A DNA stretch of 38,452 nucleotides from Marinilabiliaceae bacterium (GCA_016342595.1 JAEINY010000032.1:1-38452), one strand, 5' to 3'; positions 9,189 through 17,389 are shown, counted from the first letter of the stretch. The notes: generated by a model from the sequence alone, not told the origin. Made by a program: numbers and translations.

Positions 9189-9876
9189 TTGTATCGTTGT
9201 CGATGACGAACCAGCCTCAAGAGATATTCTCGAAACATATATTGCTGATTGTCCTGTTCTGAGTATGGCGGGCCTGTACTCTAATGCGATTGAAGCAACT
9301 GAAGTGTTAAACAGAGAAGATATCCAGTTAATTTTCCTTGACATTAACATGCCCAAATTGAATGGATTAAAATTCTACAAATCATTGGCTAATCCTCCAA
9401 TCGTTATTTTCACGACTGCCTATCCGGAATATGCCGTTGAAGGATTCGAAGTGGATGCCTTAGACTACTTGCTAAAGCCATTCTCTTTTGAACGTTTCCT
9501 GAAAGCAGTAAACAAAGCCCAACATGCCTTAACCAACAAGCAAGCATTGCCTGAAAAAGCCTTCATCCTATTAAAATCAGAAAAGAAATTATACCGTATC
9601 ATCATCAATGAGATTAACTACATTGAGGCCCTGGGTGATTATGTGAAGGTACACTGTTCAGATCAATCTATAGTTGTGCATGATACTTTTCAGAACCTCC
9701 TCAATCAATTAGAAAAATCAAATCTCTTTCGTGTCCATAAATCATTTGCCATTGCTATAAATAAGTTCGACCACATTGAGGGAAATATGATTAAGATACA
9801 AGGCACGTCCATTCCTATTGGACAAACCTATCGATCAGCGTTTTTAGACCATATCAAACGAAGAATAGGCACGTAA
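9178..9876 (+). CDS. LytTR-family response regulator
   Basis: A 232-residue DNA-binding regulator. The receiver domain (residues 1-120) has the acidic pair D9/D10 (VVDDEP), the phosphorylation site Asp55 in LIFLDINMP, FTTAYPEYAVEGF and the conserved Lys100 in DYLLKPF. The LytTR domain (about 130-232) has the typical INEINYIEALGDYVKVH and FRVHKSFAIAINKFDHIEG stretches. LytTR proteins bind pairs of short direct repeats about 21-22 bp apart; the array upstream of this operon has just that period, so auto-regulation is an attractive guess. The gene overlaps the kinase gene and runs up to 8 bases from the convergent rhomboid gene, with no clear terminator between. Confidence 0.94.
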   Translation: MRINCIVVDDEPASRDILETYIADCPVLSMAGLYSNAIEATEVLNREDIQLIFLDINMPKLNGLKFYKSLANPPIVIFTTAYPEYAVEGFEVDALDYLLKPFSFERFLKAVNKAQHALTNKQALPEKAFILLKSEKKLYRIIINEINYIEALGDYVKVHCSDQSIVVHDTFQNLLNQLEKSNLFRVHKSFAIAINKFDHIEGNMIKIQGTSIPIGQTYRSAFLDHIKRRIGT

Positions 9877-9884
9877 TGTCAATA

Positions 9885-10547
9885 CTATTCATCCTCTCTA
9901 GCCATGTCCTCCCAATACGGATTTTCGTCCTCTTCTTCATCCTCCTCCAACCACATCTTAACTGGTTTCTGCGGCCCCTTTTTCCGATAAACAACAGCCA
10001 ATACAGTACCTGCCACTGAACCCCACAGATGCGCCTCCCAGGAGTAAGGCACATCCCATTTCAATGGAAAGATGCCCCAAATTAATCCACCGTATAGAAA
10101 CACAACCATTAAAGAAATAGCCAGTAGAGGAATGTAATTCCGAATGACACCACTCACAAATAAAAAGGCAGCCAATCCGTAAATAACCCCACTGGCCCCG
10201 ATGTGCCAGGCATCACGGGCACCTAACCATAGCCAGATACCGGTCATCACATAAATCAACACAAATACTTTTAGGGATATACCCCTGTAAAAATAAAAGA
10301 GAGAAGTCCCTAAAACCAGAAAAGAGATGGCATTGGCATAAAAATGATCCCATCCTGAATGAATTAGCGGCGATAGTAAAATACCTGGTAATCCCTCAAT
10401 GGATAATGGTTTAATGCCCAACGTTCCCAGACTAATGCCTTCCAGAGACTCGATGAGTCGAATGGAAAACATAATGAATAGAAGAAAAAGGGGGATCAGG
10501 GCTGCCGTTTTAATTCGCTTTAATTCTATATCTGAGGGTTTGGTCAT
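9885..10547 (-). CDS. Rhomboid-family intramembrane serine protease
   Basis: A 220-residue polytopic membrane protein. The catalytic dyad is visible: Ser119 in HIGASGVIYG and His173 in SWEAHLWGS, with Asn72 in HFYANAISF as the usual oxyanion-side residue. Six hydrophobic helices fit the basic rhomboid fold. The C-terminal tail is a short, very acidic cytoplasmic stretch (EEDEEEDENPYWED). It cleaves membrane-spanning substrates within the bilayer, but the substrate cannot be read from context. It lies 34 bases after the threonine aldolase gene on the same strand, so both may share a transcript. The small gap holds two copies of TTAGTGC 8 bp apart (10555-10570). Confidence 0.93.
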   Translation of the reverse strand: MTKPSDIELKRIKTAALIPLFLLFIMFSIRLIESLEGISLGTLGIKPLSIEGLPGILLSPLIHSGWDHFYANAISFLVLGTSLFYFYRGISLKVFVLIYVMTGIWLWLGARDAWHIGASGVIYGLAAFLFVSGVIRNYIPLLAISLMVVFLYGGLIWGIFPLKWDVPYSWEAHLWGSVAGTVLAVVYRKKGPQKPVKMWLEEDEEEDENPYWEDMAREDE

Positions 10548-10581
10548 TATTATTTAGTGCTTAGTGCTTCGGGGAACTCAA

Positions 10582-11634
10582 TCATTTTGTTATACTATTG
10601 ATATACTCCAATTTCTTTCTCAACACTGTTAAAAAGGTCTCAATATCTTCCTGGGTGGTATCAAATGAAGTCATCCAGCGAACTTCCGATCGTTCCTGAT
10701 TCCACACATAAAAGAAAAACTCTTCCTGCAATAGTGAGATAATCTCCTGAGGAATCATTGCAAAGATTCCATTTGATTCCACACGCTGTGTGATCTGAAC
10801 ACCTTCGATGGATTGTAATCCCTGATGCAATAACTTAGCCATTTGATTGGCATGCCGGGCATTTTTCAACCATAAATCATTACTCAACAGGGCCGTAAAT
10901 TGAGCGGCAATAAAGCGCATTTTGGAATGCAACTGCGTGGATTGCTTTCGGATGTATTTCACATCCTGACAAAGTGAAGCATTGGCAAATACAACTACTT
11001 CTCCAAACATCAATCCATTTTTAGTACCGCCAAATGAGAGGACATCAACGCCAGCTCCAATGGATACCTCTGCCAGAGAACAATTGAGTGCGGCTGCCGC
11101 ATTGGCCAAACGGGCACCATCCATGTGCAGAAATAACCCCATGCTATGTACGTAATCGGCTATTTCACGGATTTCAGCTGGTGTATACACTGTCCCTAAT
11201 TCAGTAGCTTGCGTAATGGATATGACTTTAGGCTGGGCATGATGTTCAAAACCAAAACCATGCATGTATTTCTTAATATCAGACACCGTAATCTTTCCAT
11301 TACTCGTGGTGATTGGCAATAGCTTGCACCCGGATGCCTTTTCAGGGGCTCCACATTCATCCACATTAATATGGGCTGTATCCGCACACACCACGGCATT
11401 AAAGGATCGGGTTAATGCCTGAATGGCAACTACATTGGCCCCTGTTCCATTATAAACAAAAAATATTTCTGTAGCATCACCAAACACTTGTTTAAAAATA
11501 GTTTGGGCTTCCCTGGTATATTTATCATCGCCATAGCCAATGGCATGACCAGTATTACAGTCTATCATGGCTTGCATCACATCCGGATGTACAGCCGCAT
11601 TATTGTCACTCGCAAATCCTCTGGGTCGTTTCAT
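10582..11634 (-). CDS. Low-specificity L-threonine aldolase (PLP enzyme)
   Basis: A 350-residue fold type I PLP enzyme of the beta-eliminating lyase/threonine aldolase family, cleaving L-threonine or allo-threonine to glycine and acetaldehyde. Seen: FASDNNAAVHPDVMQAM at the start, TAHIN with His88 stacking on the cofactor, HMDGARLANAAAAL with Asp172 and Arg175, and the Schiff-base Lys205 in SFGGTKNGLMFGE. This assigns the ltaE type, though some members act on other beta-hydroxy amino acids. Its ATG overlaps the stop of the upstream periplasmic-protein gene by four bases, so translation is coupled, although no functional link is obvious. Confidence 0.9.
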   Translation of the reverse strand: MKRPRGFASDNNAAVHPDVMQAMIDCNTGHAIGYGDDKYTREAQTIFKQVFGDATEIFFVYNGTGANVVAIQALTRSFNAVVCADTAHINVDECGAPEKASGCKLLPITTSNGKITVSDIKKYMHGFGFEHHAQPKVISITQATELGTVYTPAEIREIADYVHSMGLFLHMDGARLANAAAALNCSLAEVSIGAGVDVLSFGGTKNGLMFGEVVVFANASLCQDVKYIRKQSTQLHSKMRFIAAQFTALLSNDLWLKNARHANQMAKLLHQGLQSIEGVQITQRVESNGIFAMIPQEIISLLQEEFFFYVWNQERSEVRWMTSFDTTQEDIETFLTVLRKKLEYINSITK

Positions 11635-12545
11635 TCTTTATGTTTAAAATAATGCATTTCATTTTCTATTTCTGCCAAATACGCTTCACGGGTGATGCAG
11701 CGATTACCAATGTGCAATTCATCAATAAAATAATAGATCGCCCCCCAATCATGTGTCACCAACACTAGCACACGCCGAAAATCCCCGTCAAAAAAAATGG
11801 TTCGTACAATGTGTTTTCCTTCCAAATCAAATTCTTCGACCGTTTTGCCATTGGGATAGCTCTTCTTTAAAGGCGGCAGATGCAGGTTACTAATTTCCTT
11901 TACCGGTTTAACCTCTTGCTTTGCGGCTACTGTGATGGCTACTTCTTGTATCGAAGTGGCTGTTTCCTTAGACTTTACCTGATGCTTCTTATTTAATGAA
12001 CGGTCTTTCTCTTCTGGCTTTTTCTTACCAGACGTAGCAGTTGTCTTTTTCACCTCTCGTCCTTTCCGTCGCATCTCCTCCACTTTATAACGTACCTGGA
12101 GTGAATAGTCGCGATCGTCGCTGAAATCACGTAAGGCTTCATCAAACCGGATTTTGGCCACAGGTTTTTCAAAAAAAACGGTATCGACTCCCTCGAATAC
12201 GGGGAAAAGCCTAACCTGTAATAAATAAGGCTGCAGCAGCTCTTTCGGAAAATCTTCAGGAACCTTAGTGGAAAACTCAATAACCTTGGAAACAAATCCC
12301 GGTTTTTTAAATGAAAAGATATAGATCTGATTCCACTTTAGTTGGGAAAAGAAACGGCCTGCCTGGATATCAAGCACTTCATTCACGTCAGCATGACTTA
12401 AGTCTACAATAACGTCATTGGCACTTGAATTATCACATATCACTTCACCCCTTACTACAAATTGACAGTAACCCCGGGTAACGCCACTCAGAAAAAGGAA
12501 AAAAAATAAGCCGACCCTAAATAAGCCGGCTCTCATATGAATCAT
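11631..12545 (-). CDS. Periplasmic protein of unknown function
   Basis: A 304-residue exported protein. The signal peptide (residues 1-28) ends at GYCQ. Residues 30-115 are strand-rich (VVRGEVICDNSSANDVIVDL), reminiscent of a carboxypeptidase-regulatory-like beta sandwich. Residues about 150-200 are a Lys/Glu-rich, low-complexity linker. The C-terminal 80 residues (PNGKTVEEFDLEGKHIVRTI, then DWGAIYYFIDELHIGNRCIT) look like a short domain I recall at the C terminus of other Bacteroidota hypothetical proteins. No enzyme motif is seen. A small inverted repeat GGCAAA/TTTGCC (12548-12563) lies in the 32-bp gap behind the usp gene. Function unknown; the gene overlaps the threonine aldolase start. 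Confidence 0.75.
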   Translation of the reverse strand: MIHMRAGLFRVGLFFFLFLSGVTRGYCQFVVRGEVICDNSSANDVIVDLSHADVNEVLDIQAGRFFSQLKWNQIYIFSFKKPGFVSKVIEFSTKVPEDFPKELLQPYLLQVRLFPVFEGVDTVFFEKPVAKIRFDEALRDFSDDRDYSLQVRYKVEEMRRKGREVKKTTATSGKKKPEEKDRSLNKKHQVKSKETATSIQEVAITVAAKQEVKPVKEISNLHLPPLKKSYPNGKTVEEFDLEGKHIVRTIFFDGDFRRVLVLVTHDWGAIYYFIDELHIGNRCITREAYLAEIENEMHYFKHKE

Positions 12546-12577
12546 TCGGCAAATAGTTTTGCCTCTAAAGTATACAA

Positions 12578-13690
12578 TCAGTCATTAAATACCAAAAGCG
12601 GTGTTGTTGAGTGAAACAACATCTTTTTGGCCACGTTCGGATTCACCAGACGACTTAACAGACTCCGTTTGCGGCGGGTAAACGACAACACATCAACCTT
12701 ATGCGTTTGTAAATAACTCTCCAGACCGACATAAAAATCCTCATGCTCCACCAAATCACAAACCACATCTGTCTCATCATATTTTTTACGTAAATACTCA
12801 CCCAGGCCCGTCATCCGCACATCGTCCCACTCCGACCGTTTGGCACCACCTATATGAGCACAAATAATTTTAACCCCCAATGGCCGAACGATCCTTTCAA
12901 GCGCATCAATGGCTTTAAAATCAGCTTCCTGAAAATCGGTGGCATACAATAAATTTTTCATCATATCCAAACCTTGATATTCGAAATCCTCCGGAATGGC
13001 CATCATGGGCTGTTTCACCTTCTCCATCACTTCGGCAGTAACACTACCAATCAAATCAGCCGATTTGCGATCAATACCGCGGGTTCCCATTATAATAATC
13101 AGCGGTTTATAGGTATTACTATAGCGAACAATTTCATCTTCCGCCACACCTTTTACCAATACCTGATTAATTTCTATCTTCTTATCACCATAAGTATCAT
13201 TTTTCTCTTCCATGAATGAAATAATGTCATTCATTCCTTCTTTGGCCTTTTGCTCCAATTCCATCACCATATCATCCATATTCATGTCATAGGCGAATGT
13301 ATCGGAGAATGGAACCGCACTGATCACCGGATTAAAATAAGCATGAAGCACTGTTATTTCAGCCCCTAGTTGGTGGGCCCAATCCATCGCAAAAACCGCT
13401 GCTTTCTTGGAATAATCAGAAAAATCGACCGGTAGTAAAACCCTGGGAGGAATCTTTTCAGGTTGTCGATCGGCTACGCCCAGGTCATCTTGCATCATAC
13501 TTTCCAGAACTCCCATTGCTTTCTCCAAATTAGATTGCGAAATCTTAACTTTTACACCTGCTGACACAGCACCTTGAATCAAGTTGGCATTTTCGAGGAA
13601 GCATTCCATGTCTTCCGATTCAAGCAGGGACTTTAATATGTGTGCTCTTTCGTAAGACAATACCGCTAATGTGATGATTTTTTCTTCCAT
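12578..13690 (-). CDS. DUF2007-like/universal stress protein fusion
   Basis: A 370-residue cytoplasmic protein. Residues 1-70 resemble the DUF2007 putative signal-transducing domain (ERAHILKSLLESEDMECFLE, then SNLEKAMGVLESM). Two UspA folds follow, about 82-235 and 247-370. The first keeps the ATP-binding motif GTRG-x9-GS near residue 201 (IIMGTRGIDRKSADLIGS) and begins VLLPVDFSDYSKKA. The second lacks a G-x2-G loop (SFTRRKRSLLSRLVNP), so it probably does not bind ATP in the same way. Tandem Usp proteins act in stress survival and often bind nucleotides. A promoter-like site with a palindrome lies just upstream, and it follows the relA gene on the same strand. Confidence 0.85.
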   Translation of the reverse strand: MEEKIITLAVLSYERAHILKSLLESEDMECFLENANLIQGAVSAGVKVKISQSNLEKAMGVLESMMQDDLGVADRQPEKIPPRVLLPVDFSDYSKKAAVFAMDWAHQLGAEITVLHAYFNPVISAVPFSDTFAYDMNMDDMVMELEQKAKEGMNDIISFMEEKNDTYGDKKIEINQVLVKGVAEDEIVRYSNTYKPLIIIMGTRGIDRKSADLIGSVTAEVMEKVKQPMMAIPEDFEYQGLDMMKNLLYATDFQEADFKAIDALERIVRPLGVKIICAHIGGAKRSEWDDVRMTGLGEYLRKKYDETDVVCDLVEHEDFYVGLESYLQTHKVDVLSFTRRKRSLLSRLVNPNVAKKMLFHSTTPLLVFND

Positions 13691-13714
13691 GGTATTATAT
13701 TATTACACGCTCAG

Positions 13715-13757
13715 GTTAACTTTCTAAAAAGTTAACTCTATTTAAAAGAAAAATCAA
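13715..13757 (-). promoter_or_regulatory. Promoter with palindrome before the usp gene
   Basis: On the minus strand, GTTG (TTG at 13755-13757) is followed after 20 bases by TAACTTTT (13727-13734), a 7/8 match to the -7 consensus TAnnTTTG. The -7 element lies inside a perfect inverted repeat, GTTAACTTT (13715-13723) and AAAGTTAAC (13728-13736), with a 4-base spacer. No U-run follows, so an operator fits better than a terminator of relA. The gene start is 25 bases downstream. Confidence 0.5.
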
Positions 13758-13773
13758 CTTTTAGAGTATTAAA

Positions 13774-15981
13774 TCACATCCCTACCCTCGAAACCGAATA
13801 AACACCTTTCACATTTTTAATTTTTTTGATGAGCATGGTTAAACTATCTATATTGTCAACGAAAATGGTAACGGTTCCTTCAAAAACACCCTCATGCGAA
13901 TCAACAGATATGGATCGCATTTTCACTTTCATTTCTTTGGTGATGACTTGCGAAATATTAGTCACAATGCCAATATCATCCACACCGGTAATTTTAAGAG
14001 TTGCCTGATAACTGGAATCGGCTCCAACCGTCCATTGCGCTTTCACAATGCGATAGCCAAATTTATTACGCATATCCGGCGCGTTCGGACAAATGGCCCG
14101 ATGGATTTTTATCCCTCCGGCGGCGGCCACAAATCCAAAAATTTCATCACCAAAAATTGGATTACAGCACTTTGCCAGTTTATAATCCACATGGGTTAAA
14201 TTGCGATCAATCATCAACACATCGTCGTCAGGCAGAACCTCTTCTGCAGTGTGAAAATCGGCTGCACTTTTCTCTGCGGCATCCACCTCATCCAGCTCCC
14301 GTTTTTCGCTTTGAACGATAAAGTCTTTTATCCGCGCGAAATCAATTTTCTCCATGGCCACAGCCCGCATGAAATCATGAATCGTTTTAAAACCAAATCG
14401 CTTCACCAACTGGTTTAACAATTGATCATTTAATTCCAGCTTCCAGTTTTTAAACCTTCGGCTTAATACCTCGCGGCCTATTTCAGCCTCTTTGTATTGC
14501 AGTTCGCGTATGGCCTGTTTAAGCTTAGTCTTGGCTTTGGAAGTAACTACAATTTTCAGCCAATCCTGTTTTGGCTCCTGGTTAGTAGACGTTAATATCT
14601 CTACATGATCACCATTCTGTAACTCATATTTAATCGGCACATTCCGATGATCAATCCGGGCCCCTACACATTTTTTGCCAACTTCAGAGTGAATATCAAA
14701 AGCGAAATCCAGCACCGTAGCCCCTTTTTTCAGCCTTCGCAGATCTCCTTTAGGAGTAAAAACAAACACCTCCTCATCGTACAGATTCAATTTAAAATCA
14801 TCGATAAAATCAACTGCATTCAGCTCCGGATTCTCAAGAATATCACGCACATTAGACAACCATTCATCCATGCCCCTTTCGCCTTTCACACCTTTGTATT
14901 TCCAGTGTGCAGCCAGTCCTTTTTCTGCCACTTCGTTCATACGCTCTGTCCGAATCTGCACCTCCACCCACTTATTTTGTGGTCCTAACACAGTCGTATG
15001 TAACGATTCGTAGCCATTCGTCTTGGGTACCGAAACCCAATCTCTCAACCGGCTGGGATTAGGTTGATATTTATCGGTTACAACCGAATAAACCTGCCAA
15101 CACTCAGCTTTTTCATTTTTTATCTGACTATCCAATATCACCCGAATGGCAAAGAGATCGTAGACATTCTCAAACTTCGTATTTTGTTTTTTTATCTTAT
15201 TATATATGGAATGAATTGTTTTAGTACGCCCTTTAATTTCGAATTTCAATCCATGTTCTTGTAACTCCTTCCGGAGAGGTTCAATAAATTCATGAATGTA
15301 TTTATCACGGGCCCGTTTGGTCTCATTGAGCTTTTTAGCAATGAACTTATACATGTCTCGATTGGAAAATTTCATCACCAAATCTTCCATCTCCGATTTT
15401 ATTACATATAGACCAAGACGATGGGCCATAGGCGCGTATAAATACCCGACTTCACTACTAATACGTAACTGATCTTCTTCCTGATATAATTCTAAAGTCC
15501 GCATGGTTCTCAGGCGGTCGGCAATGATCACCAACACCACCCTGATATCCTGAGCAAATGTTAACAGTAGTTTCCTGAAATTTTCATTCTGAATGGATGT
15601 ATTTTTCGAATAAAGCTCAGCTACTTTTACAAGCCCATTTATAATACCTGCCACTTGATGACCAAATAAAGCCTCTATTTCATTAGGCGAGATCGCTTTT
15701 TCCTGCACCGCATCATACAATAAAGCACATATAACCGCTGTACGACCTAAACCAATCTCATTTACGACAATATAAGCCACCTCAAGCGAATGCAATACAG
15801 ATAATTCGCCCGAGGGGCGGCGTGTATAAATGCGCTCTTCCAGAGCTGCCACATTCAAGGCCTTCCGGATCAATGCCGCATCATCCGCCTGCATGATTGA
15901 TCCGCAAGCCTTTAATAGCTTTCTGTAATTAGTAATTATTTGTCTTCTCTCTTTATCCGATATGAAACTATTTGTCTCCAT
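13774..15981 (-). CDS. RelA/SpoT-family (p)ppGpp synthetase with degenerate hydrolase site
   Basis: A 735-residue long RSH protein controlling the stringent response. Domain order: HD hydrolase-like (about 40-190), synthetase (about 230-350, with GRTKTIHSIYNKIKKQN, YDLFAIRVI, VPKTNGYESLHTTV and VEVQIRTERMNEVAEKGLAAHW), TGS (about 390-450), a CC-type zinc-finger region (LAKCCNPIFGDEIFGF, then IHRAICPNAP) and a C-terminal ACT domain. The synthetase motifs look intact. The hydrolase site does not: His64 and Asp155 remain, but the HD pair reads YD (89-90), the usual VVED is AVQE, and DRLHNMRT is DRLRTMRT. This suggests a synthetase-only paralogue, with a second bifunctional Rel elsewhere in the genome. 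The synthetase loop RLRD is closer to the RxKD type than to EXDD. Confidence 0.92.
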   Translation of the reverse strand: METNSFISDKERRQIITNYRKLLKACGSIMQADDAALIRKALNVAALEERIYTRRPSGELSVLHSLEVAYIVVNEIGLGRTAVICALLYDAVQEKAISPNEIEALFGHQVAGIINGLVKVAELYSKNTSIQNENFRKLLLTFAQDIRVVLVIIADRLRTMRTLELYQEEDQLRISSEVGYLYAPMAHRLGLYVIKSEMEDLVMKFSNRDMYKFIAKKLNETKRARDKYIHEFIEPLRKELQEHGLKFEIKGRTKTIHSIYNKIKKQNTKFENVYDLFAIRVILDSQIKNEKAECWQVYSVVTDKYQPNPSRLRDWVSVPKTNGYESLHTTVLGPQNKWVEVQIRTERMNEVAEKGLAAHWKYKGVKGERGMDEWLSNVRDILENPELNAVDFIDDFKLNLYDEEVFVFTPKGDLRRLKKGATVLDFAFDIHSEVGKKCVGARIDHRNVPIKYELQNGDHVEILTSTNQEPKQDWLKIVVTSKAKTKLKQAIRELQYKEAEIGREVLSRRFKNWKLELNDQLLNQLVKRFGFKTIHDFMRAVAMEKIDFARIKDFIVQSEKRELDEVDAAEKSAADFHTAEEVLPDDDVLMIDRNLTHVDYKLAKCCNPIFGDEIFGFVAAAGGIKIHRAICPNAPDMRNKFGYRIVKAQWTVGADSSYQATLKITGVDDIGIVTNISQVITKEMKVKMRSISVDSHEGVFEGTVTIFVDNIDSLTMLIKKIKNVKGVYSVSRVGM

Positions 15982-16285
15982 TATGCGCTTTTAACCTTAT
16001 TAACACGTCACTTCTCTCATATTTCCGCTAAACGCCCCATGTCGCTTCCATTCAAACCTTATTGCCAATGGACTTATGAAAACACGATTTTCAAGGTAAA
16101 GTTATAACATTACATAAATATTTAATCAAAACAATTAATTTCACATTGAAAAAGGTTTTTTATGCACAAAATCACAAGATATTAAACTTTTTCCATAAAA
16201 GGTTATGAATAATAGATGTACTCAATTGACAATGGCTATTTGTTTTCGTATATTTTATTCAGGTAATTAGTAAAATCTATACGTC
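15982..16285. other. AT-rich divergent intergenic region (304 bp)
   Basis: Lies between relA (minus) and the YtxH gene (plus). Apart from the plus-strand promoter-like site at 16226-16256 I see no gene, RNA or repeat. The middle part (16090-16210) is strongly AT-rich. No good -7 match is seen on the minus strand for relA. Confidence 0.5.
16226..16256 (+). promoter_or_regulatory. Putative promoter of the YtxH operon
   Basis: TTG (16226-16228) is followed after 20 bases by TATATTTT (16249-16256), a 7/8 match to the Bacteroidota -7 consensus TAnnTTTG. It lies 30 bp before the YtxH start. The spacing equals that before the usp and GH130 genes. Confidence 0.5.
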
Positions 16286-16579
16286 ATGAAAAATACTGGA
16301 TTTTTTATTGGTGGACTATTGACCGGAGCAGCAATTGGCGCTTCAATAGCACTACTTTATGCACCCCAAAAGGGAGCTGAAACAAGAGATCAACTCAGAA
16401 ACAAATTGAGAGAAATGGAAACTGAGTTAGACCAGATCCGCGACCGGATTAAAGAAAAAGGCGGCGAACTAAAAGATGAAATGAAGCAAAAAATGGTTGA
16501 TCTGGAAAAACGGATTGAGGCTTTGTTAAAGGAATACAAAAAAAACGTAACCGTAGAACCAGCCCATGGGCCGAACTAA
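16286..16579 (+). CDS. YtxH domain protein
   Basis: A 97-residue small membrane-anchored protein. Residues 1-29 carry the YtxH signature (FFIGGLLTGAAIGASIALLYAPQKGAETR), a Gly/Ala-rich helix ending in APxxG. The rest (about 35-88) is a charged coiled-coil helix. Family members occur with general-stress and envelope genes, but their molecular role is unclear. It heads a small group with a holin-like protein and an unnamed partner, a pairing I recall from other Bacteroidota. A terminator-like hairpin stands 36 bases after its stop, so the downstream genes may be expressed at a lower level. Confidence 0.9.
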   Translation: MKNTGFFIGGLLTGAAIGASIALLYAPQKGAETRDQLRNKLREMETELDQIRDRIKEKGGELKDEMKQKMVDLEKRIEALLKEYKKNVTVEPAHGPN

Positions 16580-16615
16580 TTCAATCGTTTCGCTAAACTA
16601 AACAATCGAATTTTA

Positions 16616-16652
16616 TCCCGGAAGCAATCACCACAGTGCTTCCGGGAATTTT
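16616..16652 (+). terminator. Hairpin between YtxH and holin-like genes
   Basis: An 11-bp perfect stem, TCCCGGAAGCA (16616-16626) against its complement (16637-16647), with a 10-base loop and ATTTTATT after it. It fits an intrinsic terminator that may be partial, since the next gene starts 20 bases on with no other clear promoter. Confidence 0.65.
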
Positions 16653-16667
16653 ATTAAACCCACACCT

Positions 16668-17042
16668 ATGAAAGAAAGTATATCCGAAGAACTCAATGAA
16701 ACCAGAGCAGAAATTGAAGAATACATCAATGCAAGAGTCGATTTAGTGCGACTCCATACAGCCGAGAATTTATCCCGTTTCTTTTCCGGTCTAATCGTCA
16801 AACTGGTGGTTTTTTTCCTAATTTTCTTTGCATTCCTGTTTGTATCCCTGGCTGCTGCCTATTGGATTGATCAGATTACAGGTCAACAAGGTTCTGGATT
16901 CTTATTTTTAGCCGGCTTTTATTTTTTCTGTGCTTTACTATTTTGGTTATTGCGTCGCGAACTTGTTGAAAAGCCAATTATCAAATCATTTATCCAATTA
17001 TTCTTCCCCGTTTACCTTAATTATGATGAAACAAAAAAATAA
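16668..17042 (+). CDS. Holin-like (phage holin family) membrane protein
   Basis: A 124-residue protein with an N-terminal amphipathic helix (ISEELNETRAEIEEYINARV) and two membrane helices, about residues 40-67 (VKLVVFFLIFFAFLFVSLAA) and 77-95 (FLFLAGFYFFCALLFWLL). This matches the chromosomal holin superfamily III/YqjE-like proteins, which are not phage lysis genes but accessory membrane proteins found beside YtxH or YqjD-like partners. No phage genes are nearby. The end overlaps the start of the next small gene by 20 bases, so they are translated from one message. Confidence 0.82.
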   Translation: MKESISEELNETRAEIEEYINARVDLVRLHTAENLSRFFSGLIVKLVVFFLIFFAFLFVSLAAAYWIDQITGQQGSGFLFLAGFYFFCALLFWLLRRELVEKPIIKSFIQLFFPVYLNYDETKK

Positions 17043-17301
17043 TCCCTACGCTCATGTTCAGTCTTTCAAAGACTTTGAAAATGAAAAAATGAAACTCTAT
17101 TTTCAGCTTAAATTATCTGAAAAAAAGCTGGAAATAAAATATATTGAATTGGGCACCTATTTCAATCCCATTAAACTGGTACCTGCATTGATATCGGAGT
17201 GGTTAACACCCATTATCAATTATTTCAAGAATATCGTTACTAATTTCATGCACACGAAGGATACTTCAACGAATTCTGAACCTGAATCCGAAGTACATTA
17301 A
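17023..17301 (+). CDS. Small unknown protein of the YtxH/holin group
   Basis: A 92-residue protein read from ATG at 17023 (or 17026), overlapping the holin-like gene. A longer frame from 16930 is open but would put 31 unlikely residues within the holin-like gene, so I prefer the internal start. The sequence begins MMKQKNNPYAHVQSFKDFEN, has a charged helix (MKLYFQLKLSEKKLEIKYIE), then a mildly hydrophobic stretch (IKLVPALISEWLTPIINYF) and an acidic tail. I do not recognise a domain. Its fixed place after YtxH and the holin-like gene suggests a third member of the same membrane-associated unit. Confidence 0.7.
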   Translation: MMKQKNNPYAHVQSFKDFENEKMKLYFQLKLSEKKLEIKYIELGTYFNPIKLVPALISEWLTPIINYFKNIVTNFMHTKDTSTNSEPESEVH

Positions 17302-17389
17302 GGAATTTGCCTACGCGAAAAATGAATCAAATGGAAAGTATAAGGCATAACAATTCGACAAATAGCTTTTATTTCCGCTATTAAAGCGC

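Noticed and set aside
16930-17022. Extended N terminus of the 92-residue protein from 16930
   Set aside because: These 31 codons lie wholly inside the holin-like gene and give an implausible segment before two Met codons.
16668-17042. Prophage remnant because of the holin-like gene
   Set aside because: No other phage gene nearby; such holin-family proteins beside YtxH are ordinary chromosomal genes.
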